Assembly (NCBI GenBank): GCA_023229525.1
Contig: JALNZC010000011.1
Span: 1 to 64,000, forward strand
Reading direction: 5' to 3'
Length of the DNA stretch: 64,000 bases
Source: Bacteroidales bacterium
Lineage (GTDB): Bacteria > Bacteroidota > Bacteroidia > Bacteroidales > FEN-979
Shown here: positions 52,897-61,812 of the stretch, piece after piece
How positions within the stretch are numbered: position 1 is the first letter of the stretch
Layout: each line of letters starts with the position of its first letter
The notes under the pieces: model-generated
Databases searched by the model: none
What the model saw: the letters and a program-made list of their open reading frames with translations, nothing else
What the model was told of the DNA's origin: nothing
Made by a program: the position numbers and the translations under genes

Positions 52897-53202
52897 ATGA
52901 GTATCGAAAAAAAGTTTTTAAAGGCAAAACCTGTCTGTAAAGTGAAATTCTCACTTTCCGGTGATCAGTATAGTTCAGCATCATCTATTCTTCTGGTGGG
53001 TGACTTCAACAATTGGAAGATGGGGGAAACTCCATTAAAGAAGACTAAAACCGGCAGTTGGTCGACGACCCTTGACCTCGAAAGCGGTAAAGAACACCAG
53101 TTCCGGTACCTGATAGATGGTTCGAACTGGGAAAACGATCCCGAAGCCGATAAATACGCTCCGAGCGGGTTGGGTTCCGAGAATTCCGTTCTCGTGCTCT
53201 GA
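52897..53202 (+). CDS. CBM48/AMPK-type glycogen-binding domain protein
   Basis: A 101-residue single-domain protein: ILLVGDFNNWKMGETPLKKT and FRYLIDGSNWENDPEADKY are the carbohydrate-contacting loops of the isoamylase early-set fold. Trp and Asn residues for sugar stacking are present. It has no enzyme domain and no signal peptide. It is convergent with the GH13 glucosidase gene and may tether enzymes to glycogen. A terminator separates the two genes. Confidence 0.9.
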   Translation: MSIEKKFLKAKPVCKVKFSLSGDQYSSASSILLVGDFNNWKMGETPLKKTKTGSWSTTLDLESGKEHQFRYLIDGSNWENDPEADKYAPSGLGSENSVLVL

Positions 53203-53213
53203 TAGGACTGATG

Positions 53214-53234
53214 AAAGGGGCATCGCCCCTTTTA
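53214..53234. terminator. bidirectional terminator between CBM48 and GH13 genes
   Basis: AAAGGGGC and GCCCCTTTT form an 8-bp GC-rich stem around ATC. The flanking T-rich side (TTTTATT) serves the plus-strand gene and the A run serves the minus strand. The GH13 stop codon lies at the edge of the hairpin. Confidence 0.75.
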
Positions 53235-54851
53235 TTCACTCACCAGGCAGACCGTTGCTTCATATGGGCCGATCTGCATATTCTGAAAATACATGAATTC
53301 TTCCGTGTTCCTGTGGGTCGAAAACAGGATTTTACCATACGTATGTTCATGCAGGGAAAATGATTTGTACCTGCCGGTAAAATTAAGGATCACGAGGATG
53401 CGTTCATCATCAGTATTGCGGAAATAGGTCAGGATACCCTGTTGCCCATTAGTCACAGGGTTCCATGAGCCTCTCTGAAGGGCTTCACTGGTTTTGCGGA
53501 GCTTTATGAGATTCCTGTAGTGATTCAATAATGAAGCCGGGTCGCCTTCCTGCTGCCTGACACTGCGTGAGCGGATGTCTCTGTTTAACGGTAGCCATGG
53601 TATGCCTGTGGTGAATCCGGCGTTTGGTTCCTTCGTCCACTGCATGGGTGTGCGTGCCTTGTCCCTTCCTGTGAATACAGGCCAGTATCGTTTGCCCAAT
53701 GGATCCCGGATCTGTCTTTTCGGAATCCGGGTGTTGTGCATGCCGATCTCTTCTCCATAATAAAGGAAAGGAGTACCTTTCAGGGTGAGCAGCATTGTTG
53801 ATGCTACTTTTGCTTTCTCTTCCCTGTTTGTGCGCAACGGGAAGCGGTCAATACTCCGGAAAAGGTCGTGGTTCGACAGGACATTGCATGGCCATCCGCC
53901 ATCAGGAAGGTTTTTGTACCATGTATTTATACATTTAAAATAGGAATGTGCATTCCATATACTGAAAATCAAAGAGAAATCAAATGCAAGGTGGATGCCC
54001 TCTTTCCCTTTTGCCAGATAGCGGGCGGCTGTTTTCGCATCTCCGGGAGGGGGTGCGTAAATTTCTCCGATGGTGGTCCTGTTTTCATAACTGTCGGTTA
54101 ACTGCCGTATCATAGCTGCAATGGCTATGGAGCGTTTTCTGTTCCTTGTATAAAGGTGTTTCTGAAATGCCGGGATCCCTAAAACTAAGGGGTTGTCCCT
54201 GAATTTCTTATCTTTTGCGATCATATTGATCACATCAAGGCGGAAGCCATCCACCCCAAGGTCAAGCCAGAACTTCATTTCGTCAAAGAAAACGCCGGGA
54301 AGTTCAGCATCCCGCCAGTTAAGGTCCGGTTGTTCTTCGAAAAAGGAGTGCAGATAATGTTGTCCGGTTGTTGCATCATATCTCCATGCATTGCCGCCTA
54401 CCGGTGATTTCCAGTTATTCGGGGGCCGCTCCTTCTTCTTCCCGTCTTTCCAGATGTACCAGTTCCTTTTCGGATTATCTCTTGATGAAGCCGATTCGAT
54501 GAACCATGGGTGCTGGTCCGAAGTATGGTTCAGGATCATGTCGAGTATCACGCGTATCCCCTGTTCATGTGCTTTATCGATGAGTTCCAGGAAATCTTCC
54601 ATGGTACCGAATACAGGATCAATCTCACGATAATTTGAAACATCATATCCGAAATCAACCATAGGGGATTTATACATCGGTGATATCCAGATTCCATCAA
54701 TACCAAGCGCTTTCAGGTAACCCAGGCGGCTGATGATCCCCCGGATATCACCGATCCCGTCGCCATTTGAATCCTGGAAACTCCAGGGATAGATATGGTA
54801 GATCACACCGTGTTTCCACCAGATCCATGATTCACCTGTTTTCATGTTCAT
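53232..54851 (-). CDS. GH13 alpha-glucosidase (oligo-1,6-glucosidase type)
   Basis: Enzyme of 539 residues. Conserved GH13 regions: DMILNHTSDQHPW (region I), DGFRLDVINMIAKD with the nucleophile Asp (region II), TIGEIYAPP with the acid Glu (region III) and VLSNHDLFRS (region IV, His-Asp). GIWISPMYKSPMVDFGYDVS is typical of the oligo-1,6-glucosidase/alpha-glucosidase group. The frame opens at 54938, but the ATG at 54851 overlaps the GT4 stop as ATGA and begins the TIM barrel. No signal peptide, so it acts in the cytoplasm on maltodextrins or isomaltose. Confidence 0.93.
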   Translation of the reverse strand: MNMKTGESWIWWKHGVIYHIYPWSFQDSNGDGIGDIRGIISRLGYLKALGIDGIWISPMYKSPMVDFGYDVSNYREIDPVFGTMEDFLELIDKAHEQGIRVILDMILNHTSDQHPWFIESASSRDNPKRNWYIWKDGKKKERPPNNWKSPVGGNAWRYDATTGQHYLHSFFEEQPDLNWRDAELPGVFFDEMKFWLDLGVDGFRLDVINMIAKDKKFRDNPLVLGIPAFQKHLYTRNRKRSIAIAAMIRQLTDSYENRTTIGEIYAPPPGDAKTAARYLAKGKEGIHLAFDFSLIFSIWNAHSYFKCINTWYKNLPDGGWPCNVLSNHDLFRSIDRFPLRTNREEKAKVASTMLLTLKGTPFLYYGEEIGMHNTRIPKRQIRDPLGKRYWPVFTGRDKARTPMQWTKEPNAGFTTGIPWLPLNRDIRSRSVRQQEGDPASLLNHYRNLIKLRKTSEALQRGSWNPVTNGQQGILTYFRNTDDERILVILNFTGRYKSFSLHEHTYGKILFSTHRNTEEFMYFQNMQIGPYEATVCLVSE

Positions 54852-55999
54852 AAAGAATTGGTTTCTGTGACTAACCCGATGTCCTGCAGCAACCGATCCA
54901 TAATAGGTCCTGCCTGGTAAACTTCTGCCCTCAGGCATGCTTCCTTTTTCATCTTCATTCTCACAGCGGGATCAAGAAAATATTTGACCACAGTCCCGGC
55001 CATCTCTTCGGGAGTTTCAACAAGAAAACCATTGACTGAATCCTGGATGATGTCTTTGGGGCCTTTGGTATTGTATGCTGCCACCGGCAATCCGCAACTG
55101 AGCGCTTCCAGCGCGACACAACTGAAAGTATCAAACCGGGAAGGAAGGATAAGGATATCCGATGCATGAAAAAGGGAAGGTAGCTTATCATGTTTGACCC
55201 ACCCCAGGAAAAAGGCTTCGGGCATCAGTTTTTTTAATTCTCCTTCAGCCGGCCCTGTTCCGGCAAGGACCATTTGTATCTCGGGGAATATACTCCTTAT
55301 TAACCGAAAAATACCCGGAAGCTCAAACACCCCTTTTTCTTTGCTCAAACGACCTGTAAAAAGAATTACAGGAAGCTGCAGGTTAAAAGGATAATCTTCA
55401 TGACCCCAACATGATGGGCAGCTAAAAATCTCATCTGCCCAATGTGCTGACATAAAAACACGGGAAGGCGCGAATCCCATTTTATTACCTGTAAGCCATT
55501 GCTGCTGATCTGTGTTGAGGACAATGATATTGTTGAATCTCTTGTAATAGGCTTTGAGTATTCTTTCAATCCGGTTCAATCCGTGTTGTTCTATCGACAG
55601 AACCTCCCTGGCAAAGGTGATCCAGTCGGTATGGAGGAAAAAAGATGTTTCAACTGAAAATTTTCTCTTTAAATAAAGTGCAACCCAACCCATGGGTCCT
55701 TCCGTGGAACATATTATCCGGGTATATTTTCTCTCCCTGAATATGCGCAGAATAGAAAAAATATTCGGGATCCGTAAGGGTTGATTTCTGTAAAGCGGCA
55801 ATGTGAACTGTGAAACCGGTTTAAGTGCGATCAGATTATCTTCGGTTTGAAACATGGTTCCGCAAACCATAAGATCAACCGGAAGTTTCCTCAACCTGAT
55901 TTCATGATGTATCGCCTTAAGTACTGTGGAAATACCATTCTTATCACCGAATGTATCGCTCAGCCATAAAACACGGCCATCACCTTCCACAGATCCCAT
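54848..55999 (-). CDS. GT4-family glycosyltransferase (first)
   Basis: Enzyme of about 383 residues with a GT-B fold. The donor-binding half contains VILFTGRLSKEKGVFELPGI and the ExxxxxxE motif in SRFDTFSCVALEALSCGLPV, then DSVNGFLVETPEEMAG. A TTG at 56014 could extend it, but the ATG at 55999 is preferred. It overlaps the GH13 gene and is divergent from the PlcP-type gene across a Pho-box-like array. It may make the glycolipid head group together with the second GT4, although a role in glucan metabolism with GH13 is equally possible. Confidence 0.82.
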   Translation of the reverse strand: MGSVEGDGRVLWLSDTFGDKNGISTVLKAIHHEIRLRKLPVDLMVCGTMFQTEDNLIALKPVSQFTLPLYRNQPLRIPNIFSILRIFRERKYTRIICSTEGPMGWVALYLKRKFSVETSFFLHTDWITFAREVLSIEQHGLNRIERILKAYYKRFNNIIVLNTDQQQWLTGNKMGFAPSRVFMSAHWADEIFSCPSCWGHEDYPFNLQLPVILFTGRLSKEKGVFELPGIFRLIRSIFPEIQMVLAGTGPAEGELKKLMPEAFFLGWVKHDKLPSLFHASDILILPSRFDTFSCVALEALSCGLPVAAYNTKGPKDIIQDSVNGFLVETPEEMAGTVVKYFLDPAVRMKMKKEACLRAEVYQAGPIMDRLLQDIGLVTETNSL

Positions 56000-56056
56000 A
56001 TTTCCGTAAATCAAATTCCATGCAAAATTCTTTAAAAAAAGAGTTGCAAAACCAAC

Positions 56057-56115
56057 TTAACAATTCCTTAAAGATTATTTAATACTCACTTAATGATTTT
56101 GTAACATCCCGTTAA
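56057..56115. promoter_or_regulatory. six-unit Pho-box-like array
   Basis: TTAA starts at 56057, 56068, 56079, 56090 and 56112, with GTAA at 56101, all exactly 11 bp apart. Several units extend to TTAAC or TTAAT. The array lies in the divergent gap between the GT4 gene (55999) and the PlcP-type gene (56156), so it can serve both directions. Period and core match the array in front of the phosphate porin. Confidence 0.75.
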
Positions 56116-56155
56116 CATTGACATACTTACATCGTTGTAGCTTCGCGGCTCAAAT

Positions 56156-57007
56156 ATGAGTAAAAAGTACTTAGCGAAACGGGAAGTTGACCTCGTGATC
56201 ATTTCCGATGTACACCTGGGGGCTTTTGGTTGTCGTGCAAAAGAGTTGCTGATCTACCTGCGCAGTACTCGTCCGAAAATGCTGGTCTTGAATGGAGATA
56301 TTGTTGATATCTGGCAATTCAGGAAGAGGTATTTTCCAAAATCACATCTGCTGGTCATCAGGTACCTCACAGGTCTTATAGCGAAGAATACGAAAGTTGT
56401 TTATATCACCGGTAACCATGATGAACTTTTGCGAAAATTTGTAAAATTCAACATCGGTTCATTCAAGTTGGTTAACAAATTATTGCTTGAGCTTGACGGA
56501 AAGAAAATCTGGATATTCCATGGTGATGTCTTTGATATTACCATGCAATACAGCAAGTGGTTGGCTAAACTTGGCTCCATTGGCTATGATATGCTGATTA
56601 TGCTGAACAGTACCATCAACTTTTTATTGACCCGTATTGGGCGTGAAAAAATTTCATTTTCAAAACGGATCAAAAACAGTGTAAAAACAGCTGTTTCCTA
56701 TATCAATAAATTTGAGGAAACAGCAGCCGCAATTGCTATTTCGAAGGGATATACCCATGTCATATGCGGGCATATTCATCAACCTGCAATCCGCAGGATA
56801 TCCAATACAAACGGAGATGTCATCTATTTAAATTCCGGCGATTGGATTGAAAATCTGTCTGCACTTGAATATAATAAGGGAGAATGGAGTATATACAATT
56901 ATCGTGAAGATCTTTTTGCACAAGCTTACAGGGCATCAGCAAAACAATTTGATTCCCCAAGTCATAAAGAAACTTTTGAAGAATTGTTAAAAGAATTCAG
57001 TTTATGA
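56156..57007 (+). CDS. plcP: PlcP-type phospholipid-cleaving metallophosphoesterase
   Basis: The enzyme of 283 residues has calcineurin-type motifs: DVHLG (18-22), NGDIVD (45-50), GNHDE (79-83), HGDVFD (117-122) and CGHIHQP (about 200-206). Family members such as S. meliloti PlcP are often labelled UDP-2,3-diacylglucosamine diphosphatase but act as phospholipase C during phosphate starvation. The features SVKTAVSYINKFEETAAA and LNSGDWIENLSALEY fit PlcP specifically. It sits behind a Pho-box-like array and converges with a GT4 gene by 6 bp, the PlcP-Agt pairing. LpxH-type activity remains an alternative. Confidence 0.82.
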   Translation: MSKKYLAKREVDLVIISDVHLGAFGCRAKELLIYLRSTRPKMLVLNGDIVDIWQFRKRYFPKSHLLVIRYLTGLIAKNTKVVYITGNHDELLRKFVKFNIGSFKLVNKLLLELDGKKIWIFHGDVFDITMQYSKWLAKLGSIGYDMLIMLNSTINFLLTRIGREKISFSKRIKNSVKTAVSYINKFEETAAAIAISKGYTHVICGHIHQPAIRRISNTNGDVIYLNSGDWIENLSALEYNKGEWSIYNYREDLFAQAYRASAKQFDSPSHKETFEELLKEFSL

Positions 57008-58165
57008 TGATTTTATGATATCCAGGTACCGCAGATAAACATCATCCACGATGGATTCCCAGGGATGGTAAATCGTCTTTCTGGCTCCTTCTCCTGTCCT
57101 TTTTATAGCCTCAGGGTGCAGCATTAATTCATCGATTTTTTTGGCTAAATCTTCAGCCTCATTTTCAATTAAAAAACCATTAATGCCATCGAGGATCCCT
57201 TCTGCAGAAGAACTATTTCTTACAACAATAGATGGGACATCAAATGCGGCGGCTTCCTGTATCACCAGTGGACTGTTGTCATAAATGGAGGGAAAAATGA
57301 AAAGATCGGCTGTGGCATAGATATTCTGAAGTTCCTTTCTGTCGGAAATTACACCGAGAAATACTACTTCATCGGATAGTTTGAATTGCTTTACTATTTT
57401 TTTCATCTCCCGTGCAGCATATCCTTCACCGACAAATACCATTTTAAATGAATTGCCCTTTGTTTTCAATATTTTAAGGGTATGCAGTATCATCTTAACA
57501 TTTTTTTCCCAGCGATGCTGACCTACAAACAACATGATAAATTCATTTCCTGAAACACCAAGTGTGCCGAGCCCTTTTTTCCGAAGTTTCCACAGTTTCG
57601 ATTTTTCCGGAATTGCCATATCCGTACCATTGGGTATTACGTCATAGGATCCTGTGAACCCGTATTCTTTTAATGTTTGACCCGTTGATTTGTTGGGAAC
57701 CCATACCAGGTCAGCATTGTTATAAAAATCGAGGGTAATGTTGAGCAAAAAATCAACGAACAGATCGTTGTTCAGCACCTTCTTAAAGTCCTCCTTGTAT
57801 TTGGTATGAAATGTCGCAACCAGGGGGATTCCCAGTTTCCTTGACAGACGTGCAGCCAACTGTCCGCTTATAAAGGGGCAATGCGCATGCAAGATATCAA
57901 ATTTCACCTTTTTTATTTTCTTTTGAAATTTAATATCAATCAGTGGTAAACCAACCCGATACGGATTAATTCCCGGAAGTAATACTGATTTAAAACGATA
58001 AACGCTATATCCTACGGTATCTTTGTAATCCTTTACCCTGGGTGCTACCAGCACGCTTTTACCATATTTTTCGTTTAGCCAGTAAGCATAGCTGTGGGCA
58101 GTCATTCCCACACCATCCATAATCGGGAAATATGAATCGTTAAACTGACATGTCGTTATTTTCAT
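57002..58165 (-). CDS. GT4 glycosyltransferase, Agt-like (second)
   Basis: Enzyme of about 387 residues. N-terminal half GVGMTAHSYAYWLNEKYGKS (acceptor domain), donor half VGQHRWEKNVKMILHTLKIL, and SIYDNSPLVIQEAAAFDVPS with the ExxxxxxE nucleotide-sugar motif. The frame reaches a TTG at 58183; the ATG at 58165 is preferred. Placement next to plcP and below a Pho-box-like array supports a role in transferring sugar to diacylglycerol released by PlcP. The identity of the sugar is unknown. Confidence 0.82.
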   Translation of the reverse strand: MKITTCQFNDSYFPIMDGVGMTAHSYAYWLNEKYGKSVLVAPRVKDYKDTVGYSVYRFKSVLLPGINPYRVGLPLIDIKFQKKIKKVKFDILHAHCPFISGQLAARLSRKLGIPLVATFHTKYKEDFKKVLNNDLFVDFLLNITLDFYNNADLVWVPNKSTGQTLKEYGFTGSYDVIPNGTDMAIPEKSKLWKLRKKGLGTLGVSGNEFIMLFVGQHRWEKNVKMILHTLKILKTKGNSFKMVFVGEGYAAREMKKIVKQFKLSDEVVFLGVISDRKELQNIYATADLFIFPSIYDNSPLVIQEAAAFDVPSIVVRNSSSAEGILDGINGFLIENEAEDLAKKIDELMLHPEAIKRTGEGARKTIYHPWESIVDDVYLRYLDIIKSS

Positions 58166-58215
58166 AATCAGGATTTCTTGCAAATATCGTAATCCGGATT
58201 ATAACACATTAAAAA

Positions 58216-58252
58216 TTAACAATTTGTTAACAAAGATTTAATGATTTTGAAA
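58216..58252 (-). promoter_or_regulatory. Pho-box-like array before the second GT4 gene
   Basis: TTAA at 58216, 58227 and 58238 is exactly 11 bp apart, with a partial fourth unit (GAAAC) at 58249. The array lies 51 bp upstream of the GT4 start. On the minus strand GATATTTG at 58181-58188 is one base from the TAnnTTTG element. Confidence 0.6.
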
Positions 58253-58297
58253 CATGCCTGATATCCTAACAAGCCATAATAATATTTTTTGTCTAAC

Positions 58298-58328
58298 AAA
58301 AAAGCCGTCAATTGGTGACGGCTTTTTT
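58298..58328 (-). terminator. terminator of the TonB-dependent receptor gene
   Basis: GCCGTCA (58304-58310) and TGACGGC (58316-58322) form a 7-bp stem with loop ATTGG, bordered by six A and six T. It can work in both directions and lies 19 bp after the receptor stop codon. Confidence 0.9.
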
Positions 58329-58347
58329 ACATGGGGAAAAAACCAAT

Positions 58348-61300
58348 TTATCTGAACAGGTACCGGAACCCGATTTGTGCTTGCCACCTGGAGCTGGATA
58401 ACCCGGAATCGTAAAGGCTCCAGACGTTACCACTTTTAGGGGGAGTGAAGCTATATTGAGGTACAGTGGTAACTTTACCCTGTTCATCTTTTTCAAATCC
58501 CTGGAACTGGAGCAACGGATAATTGCCATAATAACCGGCAACGTAGTATTTCCGGCCCCAACCGGGATTCAGGAAGTTCATGAAGTTGAAGATGTCGAAA
58601 GTCACCTGCAAGGTGTGACGCTTCCCCTTCACGGTAAGGTAGAAATCCTGTGCCAGGTGCAGATCCACAGTGCTTTCAAAGGGTGTACGGGATCCGTTCC
58701 GTTCTGTATACTGTCCGCGACGTGTACTCAGGTAGGGATCTCCTTCAATAAATGCATTCAGGTTTTCCCATTGTGTTTGTTTACTGACAACCACGTTCCC
58801 ATTTTTATCCAGAATATCAACCAGCCGGATATCATTCTGGTTGGAAGGAACATACATCAATTCAAGATTTTGGGTGTCTTCACCAAGGTTATACGTTTTC
58901 TTGGTGACCGGATCTTTATAACTGTTGGAAAATCCGTATGAGAAACGGCGACCTGATTGTCCGTTATAATATAATCCCACCGTCGTGGCAAAATGTTTGG
59001 CATACTCAATTTTATAAGAGAAATAGGCCATAACACGGGAGCCGAGATCATAATCTGACCAGGAGAGGTCAAGGTCATTTTTACCTCTGACGTTCACAAC
59101 CCGCCACTGCGATGAGTTTTGCGATGAATTGGCGTCATTCATTGATTTTGCGTGTCCGAGCGTATAGGCAATATTTCCTGAAAATCCATGATCCAATTGT
59201 TTCTGAAGTTGGAAAGTAAGATCGTATGCCCATCCCTGATTGGTATTATAGCCGTAAATAACATCGGTGTATTTTGTTTTGGCTATGGAATCGTTTATTT
59301 TCCACAACGGACGATTGTCGCCGGTACCTGTCAGCGTTTGTCCGTTTTTCATGTATCGGTAGTTATAATACATGACGTTATTCATGTTTTTGGTATAGGT
59401 AAATTCCCCTGTTATGACCAATCCCCATGGTAATTTCTGATCAATTCCGAGACTCGTTCTCCAGACTTGGGGATATTTGAAATTTTTAGCAAAAATATCC
59501 ACTTCGCCCGAAGGAATGATCGGGTCACCGGGTTTGTACCCTGGCTGGTTATTCCAGTCGGGATTGAATTGAATGAAGGTGCCCGGTTTTGTAGGATCAT
59601 ATATAGTCCGCATACCGCCCATGGTTATTCCGTTGTTGGTATAGCACGCCCCTGGCCATACATAAGGGATACGGCTGGTGAAAATCCCGATACCGCCACG
59701 GACTTGTGTTTTCTGATTGTCGAACAAATCCCAGTTAAAGCCAATTCTCGGAGAAAGCAAAAATTGAGCCTTGGGCATCTGTCCTGTCTTCCCGTCGAAC
59801 GTTTTTCCATCTCCGGTTTCGATATTCTGAAATTGAGGGATGATCCGTGTATTGAAATCACTATTGGTAGCTGCGCTGGTCAGGAACATGGGAATATCAA
59901 GGGCCAATCCCAGGGAAACTTTAAAACGACTTGTGATTTGATATTCATCTTGCACATAGAAACCCAATTGGAGGGCCTTGAACTTGGCGGCTGCTTTTGA
60001 CCCGGGTCCGGTAACACCATCCACCAGGGAATAGGTCCGGTCATACTGAGTGGCCGAGACCGTATCATTGTTTAAAAAGTCGTTGATGGAGTTAAACTGG
60101 TAATAGCCAAAATTCTGACGGATAAACAGGTTGTACATGTTATAAAGTTCGTTGTGGGTCCCCACGGTCAGTGTATGTTTTCCCAGGTATATTTCGAAAT
60201 TATCGGTAAGGGTATAAATATCCTGGAACAACCGGTTTGCTGTGGAGAACTGTTCACTGCCAAAGGAGATCAACGCATTGCCATCCTTGATACTTACAGA
60301 CGGAAAATTGCCTCCCATCGGGTTTCGGTTATCACGGACAAAAGTGAGCCCCACAATGAGGTCATTAGAGTATTTATTCCCAAAAACACTTTTTAATTCC
60401 ACCGCAGCAGTATTGGTAATAGAAGGGAAATCGATTCCGGCATTACTAAAGGTAAGGCCGGTGCTGGTAGGAACACCGGGTGTAATACTCCGTCCCTTGG
60501 TATATTGATAACGTGCTGTCAGCGAATGCTTGCTTGAAATATTCCAGTCGATGCGGGCAAAAACTTTCTGTCCGTCGAGGGTCTGATTTGCTCCTTCATA
60601 CGATCCCGGATCGTAACCATATTGGTTGTTTAATTTGTTGGCAATATTGTTCAGATCCGAACGGGTGGCTTTTCCCACGTAGGTACCAAAATCGAAGGGT
60701 CTTGGGGTCTGATCATTTTGAAATTCCACATTCATGAAATAGAACAGTTTATCTTTTATGATGGCGCCTCCCACACGGGCCCCATACGTCTGTGATGAAA
60801 AGTTTGGCAAACGTTTTCGCAGTGAGTCGGGCATATCTTCCCTGTTTGTCGGGGTTTTTCCGGCAATGGACTGATTACGGAAAAAATAATAGACGGAAGC
60901 TTCGAAGTTATTGGTACCCCGGCGGGTAACTGCATTGATTCCGGCGCCAGCAAAACCTCCAAGTTTTACATCATAAGGAGCTACATTCACGGTAAACTGG
61001 TCGATAATATCCGGGCTAAACGGAGATATACCAGTTTGACCACCATTGGTTCCGGTAGCAGCCAACCCATAAACATCATTGTTCACAGCACCATCAATGA
61101 AAATAGCATTGTACCGGTTATTCATACCGGCAATTTCAATGCTTCCATCGTTACTAACACGGGCTTGTGGGGTCAACCTGGTGAAATCAGTAATGTTCCG
61201 GGCAATGCTTGGCATTTTGTCAATGGCGTCGCGGTTGATGTTCGTCGTGGTTCCCGTGCGATTCCCGTCAAACAGATCATTCCTGACAGCCACGATTTCG

Positions 61301-61665
61301 ACACTTTGAAGTGTTTCGGTACTTTCCTTGAGTTCAACGTCGATCTTCAGGGTCTGACCCAGTGAAAGATAAATTCCCGTTTGTTCGTACTTCTGATATC
61401 CGATATACGTTATGGTAAAGACATATGGACCTCCGACGCTGATGTTCGGGAACCGATAGAATCCTTTCGTATCGGTTGTTGTTCCGTTTTTTGTTCCGGT
61501 GGGTTGATGGAGGGCGATAACCGTTGCTCCCGGTAAGCCAATTCCTTTATTGTCTACCACCCGGCCATTTATTCCGGAGGATGTCACCCCCTGGGAATAG
61601 GATAAATTTTGGAAGAAACCCAGAAATCCAAAAAGCAATAGAATACCTAGTAAATTGTTTTTCAT
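58348..61665 (-). CDS. Oar-like TonB-dependent outer-membrane receptor
   Basis: A protein of 1105 residues with a signal peptide (about 1-25). A carboxypeptidase-regulatory-like domain (about 26-110, GINGRVVDNKGIGLPGATVI) is followed by a plug domain (about 120-250, with FIDGAVNNDVYGLAATGTNG) and a large beta-barrel ending FRYLFR. It belongs to the Oar/TonB-dependent group without a SusD partner, since no SusD gene is adjacent. It imports or secretes an unknown large ligand. It has its own terminator and stands alone. A phosphate-related role is not indicated, because no Pho-type array precedes it. Confidence 0.9.
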   Translation of the reverse strand: MKNNLLGILLLFGFLGFFQNLSYSQGVTSSGINGRVVDNKGIGLPGATVIALHQPTGTKNGTTTDTKGFYRFPNISVGGPYVFTITYIGYQKYEQTGIYLSLGQTLKIDVELKESTETLQSVEIVAVRNDLFDGNRTGTTTNINRDAIDKMPSIARNITDFTRLTPQARVSNDGSIEIAGMNNRYNAIFIDGAVNNDVYGLAATGTNGGQTGISPFSPDIIDQFTVNVAPYDVKLGGFAGAGINAVTRRGTNNFEASVYYFFRNQSIAGKTPTNREDMPDSLRKRLPNFSSQTYGARVGGAIIKDKLFYFMNVEFQNDQTPRPFDFGTYVGKATRSDLNNIANKLNNQYGYDPGSYEGANQTLDGQKVFARIDWNISSKHSLTARYQYTKGRSITPGVPTSTGLTFSNAGIDFPSITNTAAVELKSVFGNKYSNDLIVGLTFVRDNRNPMGGNFPSVSIKDGNALISFGSEQFSTANRLFQDIYTLTDNFEIYLGKHTLTVGTHNELYNMYNLFIRQNFGYYQFNSINDFLNNDTVSATQYDRTYSLVDGVTGPGSKAAAKFKALQLGFYVQDEYQITSRFKVSLGLALDIPMFLTSAATNSDFNTRIIPQFQNIETGDGKTFDGKTGQMPKAQFLLSPRIGFNWDLFDNQKTQVRGGIGIFTSRIPYVWPGACYTNNGITMGGMRTIYDPTKPGTFIQFNPDWNNQPGYKPGDPIIPSGEVDIFAKNFKYPQVWRTSLGIDQKLPWGLVITGEFTYTKNMNNVMYYNYRYMKNGQTLTGTGDNRPLWKINDSIAKTKYTDVIYGYNTNQGWAYDLTFQLQKQLDHGFSGNIAYTLGHAKSMNDANSSQNSSQWRVVNVRGKNDLDLSWSDYDLGSRVMAYFSYKIEYAKHFATTVGLYYNGQSGRRFSYGFSNSYKDPVTKKTYNLGEDTQNLELMYVPSNQNDIRLVDILDKNGNVVVSKQTQWENLNAFIEGDPYLSTRRGQYTERNGSRTPFESTVDLHLAQDFYLTVKGKRHTLQVTFDIFNFMNFLNPGWGRKYYVAGYYGNYPLLQFQGFEKDEQGKVTTVPQYSFTPPKSGNVWSLYDSGLSSSRWQAQIGFRYLFR

Positions 61666-61812
61666 AATGATTGAATTTGGTTAATACGGATTTTTTAGTC
61701 ACGCAAACTTGGGGGAAAAAAGCAGGGTATCCAAAGAAAAATGGAAAATGATATTCACAATTAATCAACCGTATTCCGGTCAGAATGTTTGTTAGTTGTA
61801 ACCGATCCGGAA

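Noticed and set aside
58348..61665. SusC of a polysaccharide utilisation locus
   Set aside because: No SusD-like gene or secreted glycosidase is adjacent, and the domain order fits Oar-like receptors.
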